DNA of 64,000 nucleotides from NCBI RefSeq assembly GCF_014596935.1, contig NZ_JACVXC010000004.1, positions 248,001 through 312,000 of the forward strand. The letters run 5' to 3'. The notes under the pieces are model-generated. The model saw only the letters and a list, made by a program, of their open reading frames with translations. It was not told the DNA's origin and made no database searches. Origin of the DNA: Aestuariibaculum suncheonense (GTDB lineage Bacteria; Bacteroidota; Bacteroidia; Flavobacteriales; Flavobacteriaceae). Of this stretch, positions 1 through 9,812 are shown piece after piece; position 1 is the first letter of the stretch, and the number at the start of each line of letters is the position of its first letter. A program made the translations under genes and the position numbers.

Positions 1-819
1 AACCTCCAACATGGTCGGGTTTACTATTCCCATATTCATTCCTGCCTGAATGGCATGGTATAAAAACACCGAGTGCATAGCTTCACGAACGCCATCATTT
101 CCTCTAAACGAGAACGACACGTTACTCACTCCACCACTAACACTTACATTTTCCAGATTCTCACGCACCCAACGGGTGGCTTCTATAAAATCGATAGCAT
201 TTCTGCGGTGCTCTTCCATTCCTGTTGCTACAGGAAATATGTTTAAATCGAAAATAATATCTTCCGATGGAAAGCCTACTTTATCAACCAGAATACGATA
301 CGAACGTTCTGCTATTTCTATACGACGCTCATAATTATCGGCCTGACCGACTTCATCAAACGCCATAACGATAACCGCAGCTCCGTATCGTTTAATTTGT
401 TTGGCTTCCCAAATAAATTTTTCTTCTCCTTCTTTCAAGGAAATGGAATTTACCACACATTTACCCTGAACCACCTGCAAACCTGCTTCGATAATTTCCC
501 ACTTCGAACTATCAATCATAATCGGCACTCGGGAAATATCAGGCTCTGCAGCAATTAAATTAAGAAAACGCACCATAGACTCTTTTCCGTCTATCAATCC
601 GTCATCCATATTGATATCGATAATTTGCGCACCACCATCAACCTGATGACGAGCAATATCTAAAGCTTCGTCAAATTGTTCGTCTTTAATTAAACGAAGA
701 AATTTTCTTGACCCCGCAACATTTGTTCGTTCTCCTACATTTATAAAATTGCTATTCTCGTTTAAAACCAAAGGTTCTAAACCAGACAACTTCATGTATT
801 TTGTTTGCTTAATTTTCAT
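1..819 (-). CDS. metH: Methionine synthase C-terminal part, pterin-binding domain (partial)
   Basis: Cobalamin-dependent methionine synthase moves a methyl group from 5-methyltetrahydrofolate to homocysteine in the cytoplasm. The minus-strand frame opens at the ATG at 819 and runs off the left edge without a stop, so about 273 residues are visible. The translation begins [20 protein letters not shown] and continues with [38 protein letters not shown] and [18 protein letters not shown], all typical of the folate-binding TIM barrel of MetH. It starts 3 nt after the stop of the separate homocysteine-binding gene, so the enzyme is encoded as two polypeptides. The cobalamin and reactivation domains should lie beyond the window. 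Identity is confident from the motifs; the downstream domains are inferred. Confidence 0.93.
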   Translation of the reverse strand, partial: MKIKQTKYMKLSGLEPLVLNENSNFINVGERTNVAGSRKFLRLIKDEQFDEALDIARHQVDGGAQIIDINMDDGLIDGKESMVRFLNLIAAEPDISRVPIMIDSSKWEIIEAGLQVVQGKCVVNSISLKEGEEKFIWEAKQIKRYGAAVIVMAFDEVGQADNYERRIEIAERSYRILVDKVGFPSEDIIFDLNIFPVATGMEEHRRNAIDFIEATRWVRENLENVSVSGGVSNVSFSFRGNDGVREAMHSVFLYHAIQAGMNMGIVNPTMLEV

Positions 820-822
820 TGA

Positions 823-1830
823 TTAAAGTGTCGCTGTTTCAACTACTTTTCTTGGTTTGTATTTTGCAGCGATATCTGCAATAACTTTAATATGCTCCGG
901 TGTGGTTCCGCAACATCCACCAATTATATTTATTAAATTCTTCTTTAGGTATTCTTCAATTTGCTCACCCATTTCTTCCGGAGTTTCATCATATTCTCCA
1001 AAAGCATTTGGCAAGCCAGCATTTGGGTGTGCAGAAATCGCAAAGTCGGTTTTATTCGCTATGGCCTCTAAATGTGGTTGCAACAGATTGGCTCCTAAAG
1101 CACAATTAAAGCCTACAGATAATAACGGAATGTGAGATACTGAAATTAAAAAAGCTTCGGCCGTTTGCCCTGATAAGGTTCTTCCTGATGCATCTGTAAT
1201 CGTACCGCTTAGCATAATTGGCACATCAATTTGACGTTCTTCTTTCACCTCTTCTATAGCGAACAAAGCTGCTTTGGCATTTAAGGTATCAAAGACGGTT
1301 TCAACCAATAATAAATCGGATCCACCATCTAACAATGCTTCAACTTGTTGCTTATATGCAATGCGTAATTCATCAAACGTTACCGCGCGATATCCTGGAT
1401 CGTTAACATCGGGTGACATACTTGCTGTACGGTTAGTTGGCCCGATTGACCCCGCCACAAAACGTGGTTTATGTGGCTCTTTAGCTGTAAAAGCATCAGC
1501 AACTTCCTTTGCTATTTTAGCTGATTGATAATTCAACTCATACACCAAATCTTCCATTTGGTAATCGGCCATAGCTATGGTAGTCCCCGAAAACGTATTG
1601 GTTTCGACGATATCAGCTCCCGCTTCAAAATATTTGGCATGAACTTCTTTTATAGCCTGAGGTTGGGTAATAGACAATAAATCGTTATTCCCTTGCAATG
1701 GTGTTGGGTAATCTTTAAAACGCTCGCCCCTGAAATCTTCTTCAGTAAATTTATAGCGTTGTAACATGGTTCCCATTGCACCGTCCAGCACTAAAATACG
1801 CTCCTGTAAGGCTTGTTGTATGTTTGACAT
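823..1830 (-). CDS. metH: Methionine synthase N-terminal part, homocysteine S-methyltransferase domain
   Basis: This 335-aa protein is a stand-alone homocysteine-binding domain of cobalamin-dependent methionine synthase. It starts [20 protein letters not shown], with the [14 protein letters not shown] motif of the Hcy-methyltransferase barrel. The zinc-binding cysteines are visible as GFNCALG near residue 242 and as [13 protein letters not shown] near the C terminus. In Escherichia coli this domain is the first third of a single 1200-residue MetH; here it ends with a stop and the pterin domain follows 3 nt later. The pair probably works as a complex. A SAM-I riboswitch lies directly upstream, so expression should fall when SAM is plentiful. 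Confidence 0.95.
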   Translation of the reverse strand: MSNIQQALQERILVLDGAMGTMLQRYKFTEEDFRGERFKDYPTPLQGNNDLLSITQPQAIKEVHAKYFEAGADIVETNTFSGTTIAMADYQMEDLVYELNYQSAKIAKEVADAFTAKEPHKPRFVAGSIGPTNRTASMSPDVNDPGYRAVTFDELRIAYKQQVEALLDGGSDLLLVETVFDTLNAKAALFAIEEVKEERQIDVPIMLSGTITDASGRTLSGQTAEAFLISVSHIPLLSVGFNCALGANLLQPHLEAIANKTDFAISAHPNAGLPNAFGEYDETPEEMGEQIEEYLKKNLINIIGGCCGTTPEHIKVIADIAAKYKPRKVVETATL

Positions 1831-1878
1831 TTTGATAATTTATATCTGTATGTCATCAAGAAAAGTAAAAGACTTTCC

Positions 1879-1986
1879 GTTATCTTTCTAATATGAATAC
1901 ATATTAGTAGAACGTAGCACCTTCTTTACAAGATAAAGGGTTGCCAAGGCTTCATCGGGTCTATTCCCTCTACCTTTCTTGATAAC
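1879..1986 (-). ncRNA. SAM-I (S-box) riboswitch upstream of metH
   Basis: Read on the minus strand, this 108-nt element starts GTTATCAAGAAAGGTAGAGG, continues with GACCCGATGAAGCCTTGGCAACC, and closes with GATAAC pairing to the initial GTTATC (P1). These are the conserved P1, kink-turn and GGCAACC blocks of the SAM-I aptamer, and the length is typical. It ends 48 nt before the metH1 ATG. I see no GC-rich hairpin with a U-run between aptamer and gene, so control may act on translation initiation rather than by intrinsic termination; that part is inference. Confidence 0.93.
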
Positions 1987-2016
1987 ATGAATTATTAAGT
2001 TTATGAACTAAAGGAG

Positions 2017-2024
2017 CAAAAGTA
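2017..2024 (-). promoter_or_regulatory. Promoter -7 box for the metH transcript
   Basis: The minus strand reads TACTTTTG, an exact match to the Bacteroidota -7 consensus TAnnTTTG. It lies about 30 nt upstream of the first base of the SAM-I aptamer, so transcription would begin just before the riboswitch. No clear TTG -33 element was found. Confidence 0.55.
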
Positions 2025-2076
2025 CTATATATATTTTTTTTATCCTCATGAAATTAGGAAAAATAAATCCTTCTCG

Positions 2077-2967
2077 CTATTCGAATAGTGTTGATGACAA
2101 ATAACGATCACCACGATCACAAATAATGGCTACAATAACACCTTTATCGATAGTTTTTGCTATTTCCAAAGCACAATACACGGCACCACCACTACTCATA
2201 CCGGCAAAAACACCGGCTTCTTTGGCCAGACGTTTTGTGGTATTCTTAGCATTTTCTTCACTAACATCGACTACAACATCGACTTTTGAACGATGGAAAA
2301 ACTTTGGCACATATGCTTCCGGCCATTTTCTAATGCCTGGAATTTTAGCGCCATCTTCAGGTTGTGCACCAACGATAGTAATATCTTTTTTTTGCTCTTT
2401 TAAAAACGTTGACACTCCCATAATAGTTCCGGTTGTTCCCATGGCTGACACAAAATGTGTTATTTCGCCTTCAGTATCTTTCCAAATTTCAGGACCGGTG
2501 GTTATGTAATGTGCTTTCCAGTTATCATTGTTTTCAAACTGATTTAATAAGACATAACCTTTCTCATCACGAAGTTTAAATGCCAAATCACGAGAGCCTT
2601 CAATACCTACATCTGCTGGGGTCAAAATGACTTCTGCCCCGTAAGCTCTCATGGTTTTTACGCGTTCTTCGGTTGAATTTTCGGGCATGATTAAAACCAT
2701 ATTCAATCCGAATAAACTCGCGATCAATGCCAAAGCAATTCCTGTATTTCCGCTTGTGGCTTCAACTAAAGTACCGCCAGGTTTAATATCGCCACGTTTT
2801 AAGGCTTCATTAATCATATTAAAAGCTGCACGGTCTTTAACACTTCCGCCAGGATTATCTCCTTCTAATTTTAAATACAGTTTTATGCCTTCTTTGCCTA
2901 CTAAATGACTTGCCTCAACAAGGGGTGTATTTCCTATATGATCTAAAATACCTTTAACGAATACCAT
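2077..2967 (-). CDS. cysM: O-acetylserine sulfhydrylase (cysteine synthase B type)
   Basis: A PLP enzyme that makes cysteine from O-acetylserine and sulfide (CysM enzymes can also use thiosulfate). The 296-aa protein has the PLP lysine in [11 protein letters not shown] (K44), the phosphate/substrate loop TSGNTG at 71-76, and a GTTGT loop near residue 175. The start [20 protein letters not shown] is the usual family N terminus. The ATG overlaps the end of the upstream serine acetyltransferase gene by 14 nt, so the two genes are translationally coupled and the pathway is serine, O-acetylserine, cysteine. CysM rather than CysK is favoured by the short length and the [13 protein letters not shown] region, but the subtype is not certain. 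Confidence 0.93.
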   Translation of the reverse strand: MVFVKGILDHIGNTPLVEASHLVGKEGIKLYLKLEGDNPGGSVKDRAAFNMINEALKRGDIKPGGTLVEATSGNTGIALALIASLFGLNMVLIMPENSTEERVKTMRAYGAEVILTPADVGIEGSRDLAFKLRDEKGYVLLNQFENNDNWKAHYITTGPEIWKDTEGEITHFVSAMGTTGTIMGVSTFLKEQKKDITIVGAQPEDGAKIPGIRKWPEAYVPKFFHRSKVDVVVDVSEENAKNTTKRLAKEAGVFAGMSSGGAVYCALEIAKTIDKGVIVAIICDRGDRYLSSTLFE

Positions 2968-3724
2968 TCTTTTTGGGTCTGATTTTTATTTCTGTTTGAT
3001 ATGTTACTAATGAATTTTCGGGAACAGACTGTGTAATCCAAACATTTGCTCCAATGGTGCTATTTGCACCTATCACAATATCGCCTCCAAGAATAGTCGC
3101 GTTGGCATAAATAGTCACATTATCTTCAATAGTTGGGTGACGCTTAGTGGACTCCATGCTCTTTTTCACTTGAATACCCCCTAAAGTAACCCCTTGAAAA
3201 ATCTTTACGTTATTTTTAATAATTGAGGTCTCTCCAATAACAATTCCTGTACCGTGATCTAAGAAAAAAGATTCTCCAATGGTTGCTCCCGGATGAATAT
3301 CGATACCTGTGATACCGTGTACATACTCACTCATCATTCTTGGAATGATAGGCACTTTTTGTACGTATAACTCATGACTTAAACGGTAAACGGAAATCGC
3401 GTAAAATCCCGGGCAAGCCAAATATACTTCCTCTAAACTTTTAGTCGCAGGATCAAAATTTACAACGGCAACAGCATCTAACTCCAGTTTTTCTTTAATG
3501 AATGGAAATTTAGACTGAAATTCATTCCATTCGGCTTCGCCATTTTCTATTTGAAAATTATCAGCGATTTCTAAAAACGTTTTTTTAAGACATTCCAACT
3601 CATCATCATGAGCATCGAACAAATAATAAAACAAGTTTTTTGTAAAACTTTCTACAACATCCTTTAAGCGAACATTGTACTTTTTATTAACCAACTTATC
3701 GTTTAACTCTTTACACGGTTTCAT
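2954..3724 (-). CDS. cysE: Serine O-acetyltransferase
   Basis: Acetylates L-serine with acetyl-CoA to give O-acetylserine for cysteine synthesis. The 256-aa protein has an alpha-helical N-terminal half and a C-terminal left-handed beta helix of hexapeptide repeats. The conserved block [20 protein letters not shown] carries the catalytic histidine (DHGTG), followed by GVTLGG and repeats such as [12 protein letters not shown]. Its 3' end overlaps cysM by 14 nt. A 162-nt gap containing a long inverted repeat separates it from the sulfate operon upstream. Confidence 0.93.
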   Translation of the reverse strand: MKPCKELNDKLVNKKYNVRLKDVVESFTKNLFYYLFDAHDDELECLKKTFLEIADNFQIENGEAEWNEFQSKFPFIKEKLELDAVAVVNFDPATKSLEEVYLACPGFYAISVYRLSHELYVQKVPIIPRMMSEYVHGITGIDIHPGATIGESFFLDHGTGIVIGETSIIKNNVKIFQGVTLGGIQVKKSMESTKRHPTIEDNVTIYANATILGGDIVIGANSTIGANVWITQSVPENSLVTYQTEIKIRPKKNGIR

Positions 3725-3743
3725 TAGTTTATGGTTTTAATGC

Positions 3744-3813
3744 TAAGATGCAATTCGCATAATTAATCAATTCTTTTCATTCTGAACGTCTTAACTACAT
3801 GAATTGCATCTTA
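3744..3813. repeat. 13-bp perfect inverted repeat in the intergenic gap upstream of cysE
   Basis: TAAGATGCAATTC at 3744-3756 is perfectly complementary to GAATTGCATCTTA at 3801-3813, with 44 nt between the arms. It sits between the end of the sulfate operon and the cysE start. There is no T-run, so it is not a standard intrinsic terminator. It may be a leader hairpin of cysE-cysM. Confidence 0.6.
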
Positions 3814-3886
3814 ATAAATTAAAGTATACAGTTATGGTCGGTATTATTTCTTAATGTTTACACCGCTACCAAAAAGATACACGATC

Positions 3887-4939
3887 TTATTGGATAGACT
3901 GCACAACTGCTTTTGGCGCTTCTTTACGTGTTCCGTCGAAACCATCAATACCACTTACAGTTGTGTATTTTAACACATATTTTTTACCTGGATTGATGAT
4001 ACGGTAAGCCGCCTGACACATTAATGTGGCTTCGTGGAATCCGCAAAGAATTAATTTTAACTTCTCTGGGTAAGTATTCACATCACCAATGGCGAAAATA
4101 CCGTCGATATTGGTTTGGTAATTTCTTGAGTTATCTACTTTAATCGCATTTTTCTCAATTTCCAAGCCCCAGTCTCCAATAGGTCCTAATTTTGGCGATA
4201 AACCAAATAATGGAATGAAATGATCGGTTTCTACTCTAAATTCTTCTCCATCTTTATTTACAGTAACCGACTCTATTTTTCCGTCACCATGTAATCCTAT
4301 AACCTCAGCCGGAGTAATTAAGTTGATTTTCCCTAAAAGTTTTAACTCACTTACTTTTTCAACAGAATCTAAAGCGCCTCTAAATTCATTTCTTCTGTGA
4401 ATTAAAGTCACTTCTGAAGCCACATCGGCAAGGAAGATACTCCAGTCTAAAGCAGAATCTCCACCACCTGAAATAACCACTTTCTTATTTCTATAAACTT
4501 CAGGATCTTTAATAAAATACTCAACACCTTTATCTTCGTAATCAGCAATACCTTCAATAGCTGGTTTTCTAGGCTCGAAAGACCCTAAACCACCAGCGAT
4601 TGCAACTACTGGCGCCTGATGTTGTGTCCCTTTATTGGTTGTTACAATAAACGATCCGTCTTCTTGTTTCTCTATGGTTTCTGCACGCTCTCCTAAGGTA
4701 AATCCTGGTTCAAATTGTTTTCCTTGCTCTAACAAATTCTTTGTTAAATCACCAGCTAATACTTCCGGAAATCCAGGAATATCATAAATTGGTTTTTTAG
4801 GATAAATTTCTGAACACTGTCCGCCAGGTTGTGGCAACGCATCAATTAAATGACATTTAAGTTTTAACAATCCTGCCTCAAAAACTGTAAATAATCCAGT
4901 TGGTCCTGCACCTATTATAAGTATATCTGTCTTAATCAT
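3887..4939 (-). CDS. FAD/NAD(P)-dependent oxidoreductase, TrxR-like ferredoxin-NADP+ reductase type
   Basis: A two-dinucleotide-domain flavoprotein. The N-terminal FAD motif is ILIIGAGPTGLFTVFEAGLL and the second NAD(P) motif is VVISGGGDSALDWSIFLADV. A C-terminal FAD-contact segment (IDGIFAIGDVNTYPEKLKLI) is present, but there is no CxxC redox pair, as in the YumC-type ferredoxin-NADP+ reductases. I choose the ATG at 4939, which places the FAD motif right at the N terminus (350 aa); an upstream in-frame ATG at 4993 would add 18 unlikely residues. As the last gene of the sulfate operon it is a good candidate to reduce the ferredoxin that feeds the sulfite reductase; this role is inferred from context. 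Confidence 0.85.
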   Translation of the reverse strand: MIKTDILIIGAGPTGLFTVFEAGLLKLKCHLIDALPQPGGQCSEIYPKKPIYDIPGFPEVLAGDLTKNLLEQGKQFEPGFTLGERAETIEKQEDGSFIVTTNKGTQHQAPVVAIAGGLGSFEPRKPAIEGIADYEDKGVEYFIKDPEVYRNKKVVISGGGDSALDWSIFLADVASEVTLIHRRNEFRGALDSVEKVSELKLLGKINLITPAEVIGLHGDGKIESVTVNKDGEEFRVETDHFIPLFGLSPKLGPIGDWGLEIEKNAIKVDNSRNYQTNIDGIFAIGDVNTYPEKLKLILCGFHEATLMCQAAYRIINPGKKYVLKYTTVSGIDGFDGTRKEAPKAVVQSIQ

Positions 4940-5010
4940 TTTTACGACTCTTTTTTTCATGTGACCGCTTATATTTTTTTTAAATCGACACATGCAACAT
5001 TAATTAAATT

Positions 5011-5613
5011 TTATTCTTCTTGATTCGACTTTATTGCGGATGTTTCAATTAATCCTTTGGTAAATTCGTTTAGCGTTTCCACTTTTTGTTCGAAATCCCC
5101 TTTTATTGTTTTTCTATATTCATTTAAATTTTTAACCAAATCGTCTACATTTTCCGGAATCACATCTTCGAAAAACTGACGTAATCGTTTGGCTGTTGTT
5201 GGCGATTTTCCATTGGTTGAAATGGCCACTTTCACGTTACCTTTGGTTACAATACCCCCCATATAAAAATCACAATATGGCGGATTATCGGCAACGTTTA
5301 TTAAAATACTGCGCTTGCGGCAATGCTTATGCACTTTTACATTAACCTCAGGCACATCGGTAGTTGCAATAACAATATGTTGCCCTTTTAAAAATCGCTT
5401 TTTATATTTCGATTCTATTAATTTTACATGTCCCTTTTCTGCTAATGTTAGTGTGCCTTCTCTAAACATGGGCGATACGATAGTAACATTCGCATCGGGA
5501 CTTGATTTTAATAGAAATCCTAATTTTTCTTCAGCAACATTTCCCCCACCTACTATAAGTACATTCAACTGGCTTGTCTTTAAAAAAATAGGATATAAAT
5601 TATTCCTTTCCAT
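5011..5613 (-). CDS. Precorrin-2 dehydrogenase / sirohydrochlorin ferrochelatase (Met8/CysG N-terminal type)
   Basis: Completes siroheme, the cofactor of sulfite reductase, by NAD-dependent oxidation of precorrin-2 and iron insertion. The 200-aa protein has the NAD-binding motif LNVLIVGGGNVAEEKLGFLL at residues 17-36 and the Met8-like segment LINVADNPPYCDFYMGG, with Asp109 at the position of the proposed catalytic aspartate. It corresponds to the N-terminal half of CysG; the methyltransferase half is encoded separately by the gene just upstream (10-nt gap). The operon position fits supply of siroheme for sulfite reductase. Confidence 0.92.
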   Translation of the reverse strand: MERNNLYPIFLKTSQLNVLIVGGGNVAEEKLGFLLKSSPDANVTIVSPMFREGTLTLAEKGHVKLIESKYKKRFLKGQHIVIATTDVPEVNVKVHKHCRKRSILINVADNPPYCDFYMGGIVTKGNVKVAISTNGKSPTTAKRLRQFFEDVIPENVDDLVKNLNEYRKTIKGDFEQKVETLNEFTKGLIETSAIKSNQEE

Positions 5614-5623
5614 AAATATAAGA

Positions 5624-6388
5624 CTAAACTAGTTTATTAACTTCTTCGACAACTGACGATAACTGCGTACGTTTTTCAACCACATCTCCAATAACTATAA
5701 TTGCCGGCGAAGCTAATTGTTTTTCAACAACAACGGTTTCAATCGTGCTAACGGTTCCAATCCCAACATTTTCGTCTTCTCTGGTTCCGTTTTGAATAAT
5801 AGCCATTGGTGTATCTTGTTTGCCTTCTGCTTTAAAAATCGAAACAATTTCCGCTAATTTATGCATCCCCATAAGGATAACAACAGTAGCAGTCGATTTT
5901 GCGGCCAAAGGCACATCGGTTGACAAACTGTGGTTTTTAGTAGTCGCTGTTATCACCCAAAAACTTTCAGAAGACCCACGCTTTGTTAATGGAATGCCTT
6001 GATAAGCTGGCACCGCGATTGCCGATGTAATGCCTGGCACTACAAAGGTTTCCAAACCAAATTCTCTGGCGAAATCTATTTCCTCTGCGCCACGCCCGAA
6101 AATAAAAGGATCACCTCCCTTTAATCTCAACACATGACCTTTTTCTTTTGCCTTAGCAACAATTAACTCATTGATTTGTTCCTGCTGAAAAGCATAACAC
6201 CCTTTACGTTTACCCACAAAAATAAATTCAGCATCTTCTGAAGCATACTTTAAAAGCTCTTCATTAATTAAGGCATCATAAAGAATTACATTAGCGGCCT
6301 CAATAGCCTTTATTGCTTTTAATGTAATTAACTCTACATCGCCAGGTCCTGCACCTACTACTGTTAATTTTGGGGTTATTCCACTCAT
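5624..6388 (-). CDS. cobA: Uroporphyrinogen-III C-methyltransferase
   Basis: SAM-dependent double methylation of uroporphyrinogen III to precorrin-2, the entry to siroheme. The 254-aa protein has the N-terminal glycine-rich motif VVGAGPGDVELITLKAIKAI (residues 10-29), the RLKGGDPFIFGRGAEEI block and the VPGITSAIAVPAYQGIPLT segment of SUMT enzymes. It lies between the sulfite reductase and the Met8-type gene. The product should feed siroheme; a role in cobalamin cannot be excluded but has no support here. Confidence 0.94.
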   Translation of the reverse strand: MSGITPKLTVVGAGPGDVELITLKAIKAIEAANVILYDALINEELLKYASEDAEFIFVGKRKGCYAFQQEQINELIVAKAKEKGHVLRLKGGDPFIFGRGAEEIDFAREFGLETFVVPGITSAIAVPAYQGIPLTKRGSSESFWVITATTKNHSLSTDVPLAAKSTATVVILMGMHKLAEIVSIFKAEGKQDTPMAIIQNGTREDENVGIGTVSTIETVVVEKQLASPAIIVIGDVVEKRTQLSSVVEEVNKLV

Positions 6389-6411
6389 TGCTCTGCTTTT
6401 TATAGCTATTA

Positions 6412-8505
6412 TTAGGCAACTACACTTTTGTCAGCTTCTCTAAAAGCTCTCACTTTATCTAAAAACTGATTAGCTTCCGTAATATACCTTACAGCGAACT
6501 CCTCTGTAGGAGCAAATTTATTAATTTGATAGATGATATCAGAGAATGAAGCTCCTAAATCTAATTTACCACTTGCTACAAACTCTTTATCGAAATCACT
6601 AATGATACCCGCGTGTGTGTTTGTCTTTTTGTTTTCAGCCAACAAAATAGCTTTCGCGGAATTCACCAAAGAACTATATGCGTGGTAAATAGCACTTGAA
6701 TACACCTTGTTGTTTAAAGCTTCCTGTGCATTTTCAATTTTTTCTTCACTTTCTAAGAACAAGGTTGCCACTAAATCAATCACAACACCTGCACACTCCC
6801 CAACACCAATCTCCTTTTCATATTTCTCTTCGTTACCCCAGTCGATAAAATCTTCTGGCGTTAAATTGGTCACATCCTGAAGATCGTTTAATAAATCGTA
6901 AAAGTAACGATCTCCGGTGGCTTTATAATACTCAATAAACGATTTTCCGTTGGCATTTGCTTCAAAATCGTCTAAAATTCGACGTAATGCCTCAGGCCCT
7001 CTACGGCTTGGTACTTTAACCACCTTATCTGCAAACAATCCATTACCGTCACCTAAATTTCCACCACCTAACAAAACCTGTAAGGCTGGTGCTACTAATT
7101 TATCTGGAGTACGAACGGACATCCCTTGAAAACCAATATTCGCCATATTGTGTTGTCCGCAGGCATTCATACATCCACTAATTTTAATCACAACATCATC
7201 GTTGTTTAAATACTGTGGATATTCTACTTTTATAACGCGCTCTAACTCATCAGCAATACCAGTACTACTCGCAATACCTAAATTACAGGTATCTGTTCCC
7301 GGACAAGCAGTGATATCTACAGCTTTATTATAACCTACTTCGGTAAAACCTAATTTTTCTAATTCGGTGTAGAAAAACGGCACTAAATCTTCCTTAACGA
7401 AAGGTATTACTATATTTTGACGCAGCGTTAAACGGATTTCTCCTGCGGCATATTTATCAACTAAATCAGCTAACAAACGCGCTTTATCCGTATAAAAATC
7501 ACCTAAAAGCACTTTAATCCCTATCGCTACATACCCTTCCTGCTTTTGTGGAATAAGGTTTGTTGCCACCCATGTTTGGTATGCTTGTTCGTCTTTAATT
7601 TCAACCTTTGGCGCTTCAATTGAAACTGGTTTTGAATACTCATAAGCATCGGCATCAATAGCAACCGTTTTAAATTCAATCGCGTTTTGTTCTTCTTCTA
7701 CTAAAGCTTTAAAAGCTTCTAAACCAATATCTTTAATTAAGAATTTCATACGTGCTTTGGCTCGGCTTTTTCGCTCACCATAACGATCAAAAATCCTCAA
7801 AACACCTTCCATAGTTGGAATAATTTTATCGCTTGGAAGAAAATCGTAAAGCAAATCGGCATGACGAGGTTGTGACCCAAGTCCGCCACCAATCATTACT
7901 TTAAATCCACAAACACCATTTTCAACTTTCGCAATAAAACCTAAATCGTGCATATAAGCCAATCCTGTATCTTCATCACTTGATGAAAACGACGCTTTAA
8001 ATTTACGGCCCATTTCCTGACAAATCGGGTTACGTAAAAAGAATTTATACAATGCATCAGCATAAGGCGACACATCGAATGGTTCGTTTACGTCGATACC
8101 TGCTGTTTCACTTGCTGTTACATTACGAACGGTGTTACCACAAGCCTCTCTTAACGTTACATCGTCTTTTTCAAGTTCAGCCCAAAGCTCTGGTGTTCTG
8201 TTTAAATCGACATAGTGAATCTGGATATCCTGGCGCGTAGTAATATGTAAACGTCCACGAGAATACTCATCACTCACATCAGAAATTCTTCGTAACTGGT
8301 TGCTCTTTACTTTTCCGTAAGGTAATTTAATACGAATCATTTGCACGCCTTCCTGACGCTGACCGTAAACACCACGAGCTAAACGAAGACTCCTGAATTT
8401 CTCTTCATCTATATTTCCATTATTGAACAACTCAATCTTTCGAGCTAATTCAATAATATCCTTCTCTACAACTGGATTCTCTATTTCTGTTCTAAAACTT
8501 TGCAT
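6412..8505 (-). CDS. Siroheme/4Fe-4S sulfite reductase with C-terminal HEPN-like domain
   Basis: Reduces sulfite to sulfide with six electrons. Residues 1-560 form the duplicated nitrite/sulfite-reductase fold: N-terminal ferrodoxin-like segment (RLARGVYGQRQEGVQMIRIK), then the cluster ligands CPGTDTC (C401, C407) and CMNAC (C445, C449) that bind the 4Fe-4S centre bridged to siroheme. The last 130 residues are extra: from about 570 the helical segment with KVYSSAIYHAYSSLVNSAKA looks like a HEPN domain, without an obvious RNase R-x4-6-H motif. The next genes in the operon make siroheme and a probable ferredoxin reductase, so it is most likely ferredoxin-dependent. The sulfite rather than nitrite call rests on the cysDNH context. 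The function of the HEPN tail is unknown. Confidence 0.92.
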   Translation of the reverse strand: MQSFRTEIENPVVEKDIIELARKIELFNNGNIDEEKFRSLRLARGVYGQRQEGVQMIRIKLPYGKVKSNQLRRISDVSDEYSRGRLHITTRQDIQIHYVDLNRTPELWAELEKDDVTLREACGNTVRNVTASETAGIDVNEPFDVSPYADALYKFFLRNPICQEMGRKFKASFSSSDEDTGLAYMHDLGFIAKVENGVCGFKVMIGGGLGSQPRHADLLYDFLPSDKIIPTMEGVLRIFDRYGERKSRAKARMKFLIKDIGLEAFKALVEEEQNAIEFKTVAIDADAYEYSKPVSIEAPKVEIKDEQAYQTWVATNLIPQKQEGYVAIGIKVLLGDFYTDKARLLADLVDKYAAGEIRLTLRQNIVIPFVKEDLVPFFYTELEKLGFTEVGYNKAVDITACPGTDTCNLGIASSTGIADELERVIKVEYPQYLNNDDVVIKISGCMNACGQHNMANIGFQGMSVRTPDKLVAPALQVLLGGGNLGDGNGLFADKVVKVPSRRGPEALRRILDDFEANANGKSFIEYYKATGDRYFYDLLNDLQDVTNLTPEDFIDWGNEEKYEKEIGVGECAGVVIDLVATLFLESEEKIENAQEALNNKVYSSAIYHAYSSLVNSAKAILLAENKKTNTHAGIISDFDKEFVASGKLDLGASFSDIIYQINKFAPTEEFAVRYITEANQFLDKVRAFREADKSVVA

Positions 8506-8549
8506 AACTTCATACCTGACCTTTCCGTTAAGAAAGAATTTTTATTTTT

Positions 8550-9797
8550 TTATTGAATAAATCCTGCGCCAACAGTATTATTAGATTGCGTATCAATTAA
8601 AATAAACGAACCGTTTGTTCGGTGGTTTTTAAATTGATCGTAAAAAATGGGTTTATTTAATTTAAAGGTTACCGAAGCAATATCGTTTACTTTTAATTCG
8701 GTAACATCCTTTTCTATTCCTGAATAATCAGGATGTATTTTATGATTGATACGATCTACCTTTGCTAACACTTTATTAACACCATGCTGAACTACATACT
8801 TGCCACCAGGCGTTAAATGCGTCGCATCCATCCAACATACATTAGCTGTAAATTGTTTATCGATAGTTGGCAAATCGTTTTCTTTAACAATCATATCGCC
8901 ACGACTTACGTTTATATCGTCTTCTAAAGTGATGGTTACCGATGAACGTCTTGAAGCCGTTTCATATTTTTCGTTATAAAAGTAGATGTCTTTAATTTTC
9001 GATCTGGTTTTAGAAGGCAATACAATAACCTCATCGCCTACACTTAAATTACCACCATATACTTTTCCGGCGTAACCTCTGAAGTCATGAAACTCTTCAG
9101 TTTTTGGACGAATCACATACTGAACCGGGAAACGTGGTGTACCAACATTATAAATATCAGCTTTACTTAACTGCTCTAAATGCTCTAATAAAGCTTCACC
9201 TTTATACCAAGGCATTTTATCAGTCTTGTTAACAACGTTATCGCCTTTTAAAGCACTTACCGGAATAAATGTGATTTTCTGATCCTGATAATCGCGTTTA
9301 CTCATTAAAGTTTCAAAATCGGCTTTGATTTTATTGTAAACCTCTTCGGAATAATCTACCAAATCCATTTTGTTAATAGCAACAACAATATCTTTAATTC
9401 GTAATAAATTATTGATAAAGAAGTGACGGTTGGTTTGTTCGATAACCCCTTTTCTTGCATCGATTAAAATGATAGAAGCCTGTGATGTTGATGCTCCCGT
9501 AACCATGTTTCGTGTATACTCAACATGACCTGGTGTATCGGCAATAATGTAGCTTTTCTTTTTTGTTGAAAAATAGATATGCGCTACATCGATAGTAATC
9601 CCTTGCTCCCTTTCTGCCACTAAACCATCGGTAGCTAACGAGAAATCTAAGTAATCGTATCCACGTTGTTTACTTGTTTTTTCTATAGCTTCTAACTTGT
9701 CGGTCGTTAATGATTTCGTATCGTAAAGAATGCGACCTATTAACGTACTCTTTCCGTCATCTACACTTCCTGCTGTTGCTATTTTTAATACTTCCAT
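8550..9797 (-). CDS. cysN: Sulfate adenylyltransferase subunit 1 (GTPase)
   Basis: GTPase subunit of ATP sulfurylase, which couples GTP hydrolysis to APS formation by CysD. The 415-aa protein begins MEVLKIATAGSVDDGKSTLI with the P-loop at 10-18, followed by DTPGHVEYTRN (G3) and AINKMDLVD (G4), then two beta-barrel domains. It ends at the elongation-factor-like C domain with no APS-kinase (CysC) extension. A 90-nt gap containing an inverted repeat separates it from cysD upstream. Confidence 0.96.
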   Translation of the reverse strand: MEVLKIATAGSVDDGKSTLIGRILYDTKSLTTDKLEAIEKTSKQRGYDYLDFSLATDGLVAEREQGITIDVAHIYFSTKKKSYIIADTPGHVEYTRNMVTGASTSQASIILIDARKGVIEQTNRHFFINNLLRIKDIVVAINKMDLVDYSEEVYNKIKADFETLMSKRDYQDQKITFIPVSALKGDNVVNKTDKMPWYKGEALLEHLEQLSKADIYNVGTPRFPVQYVIRPKTEEFHDFRGYAGKVYGGNLSVGDEVIVLPSKTRSKIKDIYFYNEKYETASRRSSVTITLEDDINVSRGDMIVKENDLPTIDKQFTANVCWMDATHLTPGGKYVVQHGVNKVLAKVDRINHKIHPDYSGIEKDVTELKVNDIASVTFKLNKPIFYDQFKNHRTNGSFILIDTQSNNTVGAGFIQ

Positions 9798-9812
9798 AAA
9801 TATTTATGCTGT

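Noticed and set aside
50-334. Plus-strand ORF of 94 aa at the left edge
   Set aside because: It is the antisense shadow of the metH pterin-domain gene (1-819, minus), whose translation has clear family motifs.
4940-4993. Longer start of the FNR-type flavoprotein
   Set aside because: The 18 added residues are not typical and would put the FAD motif away from the N terminus.
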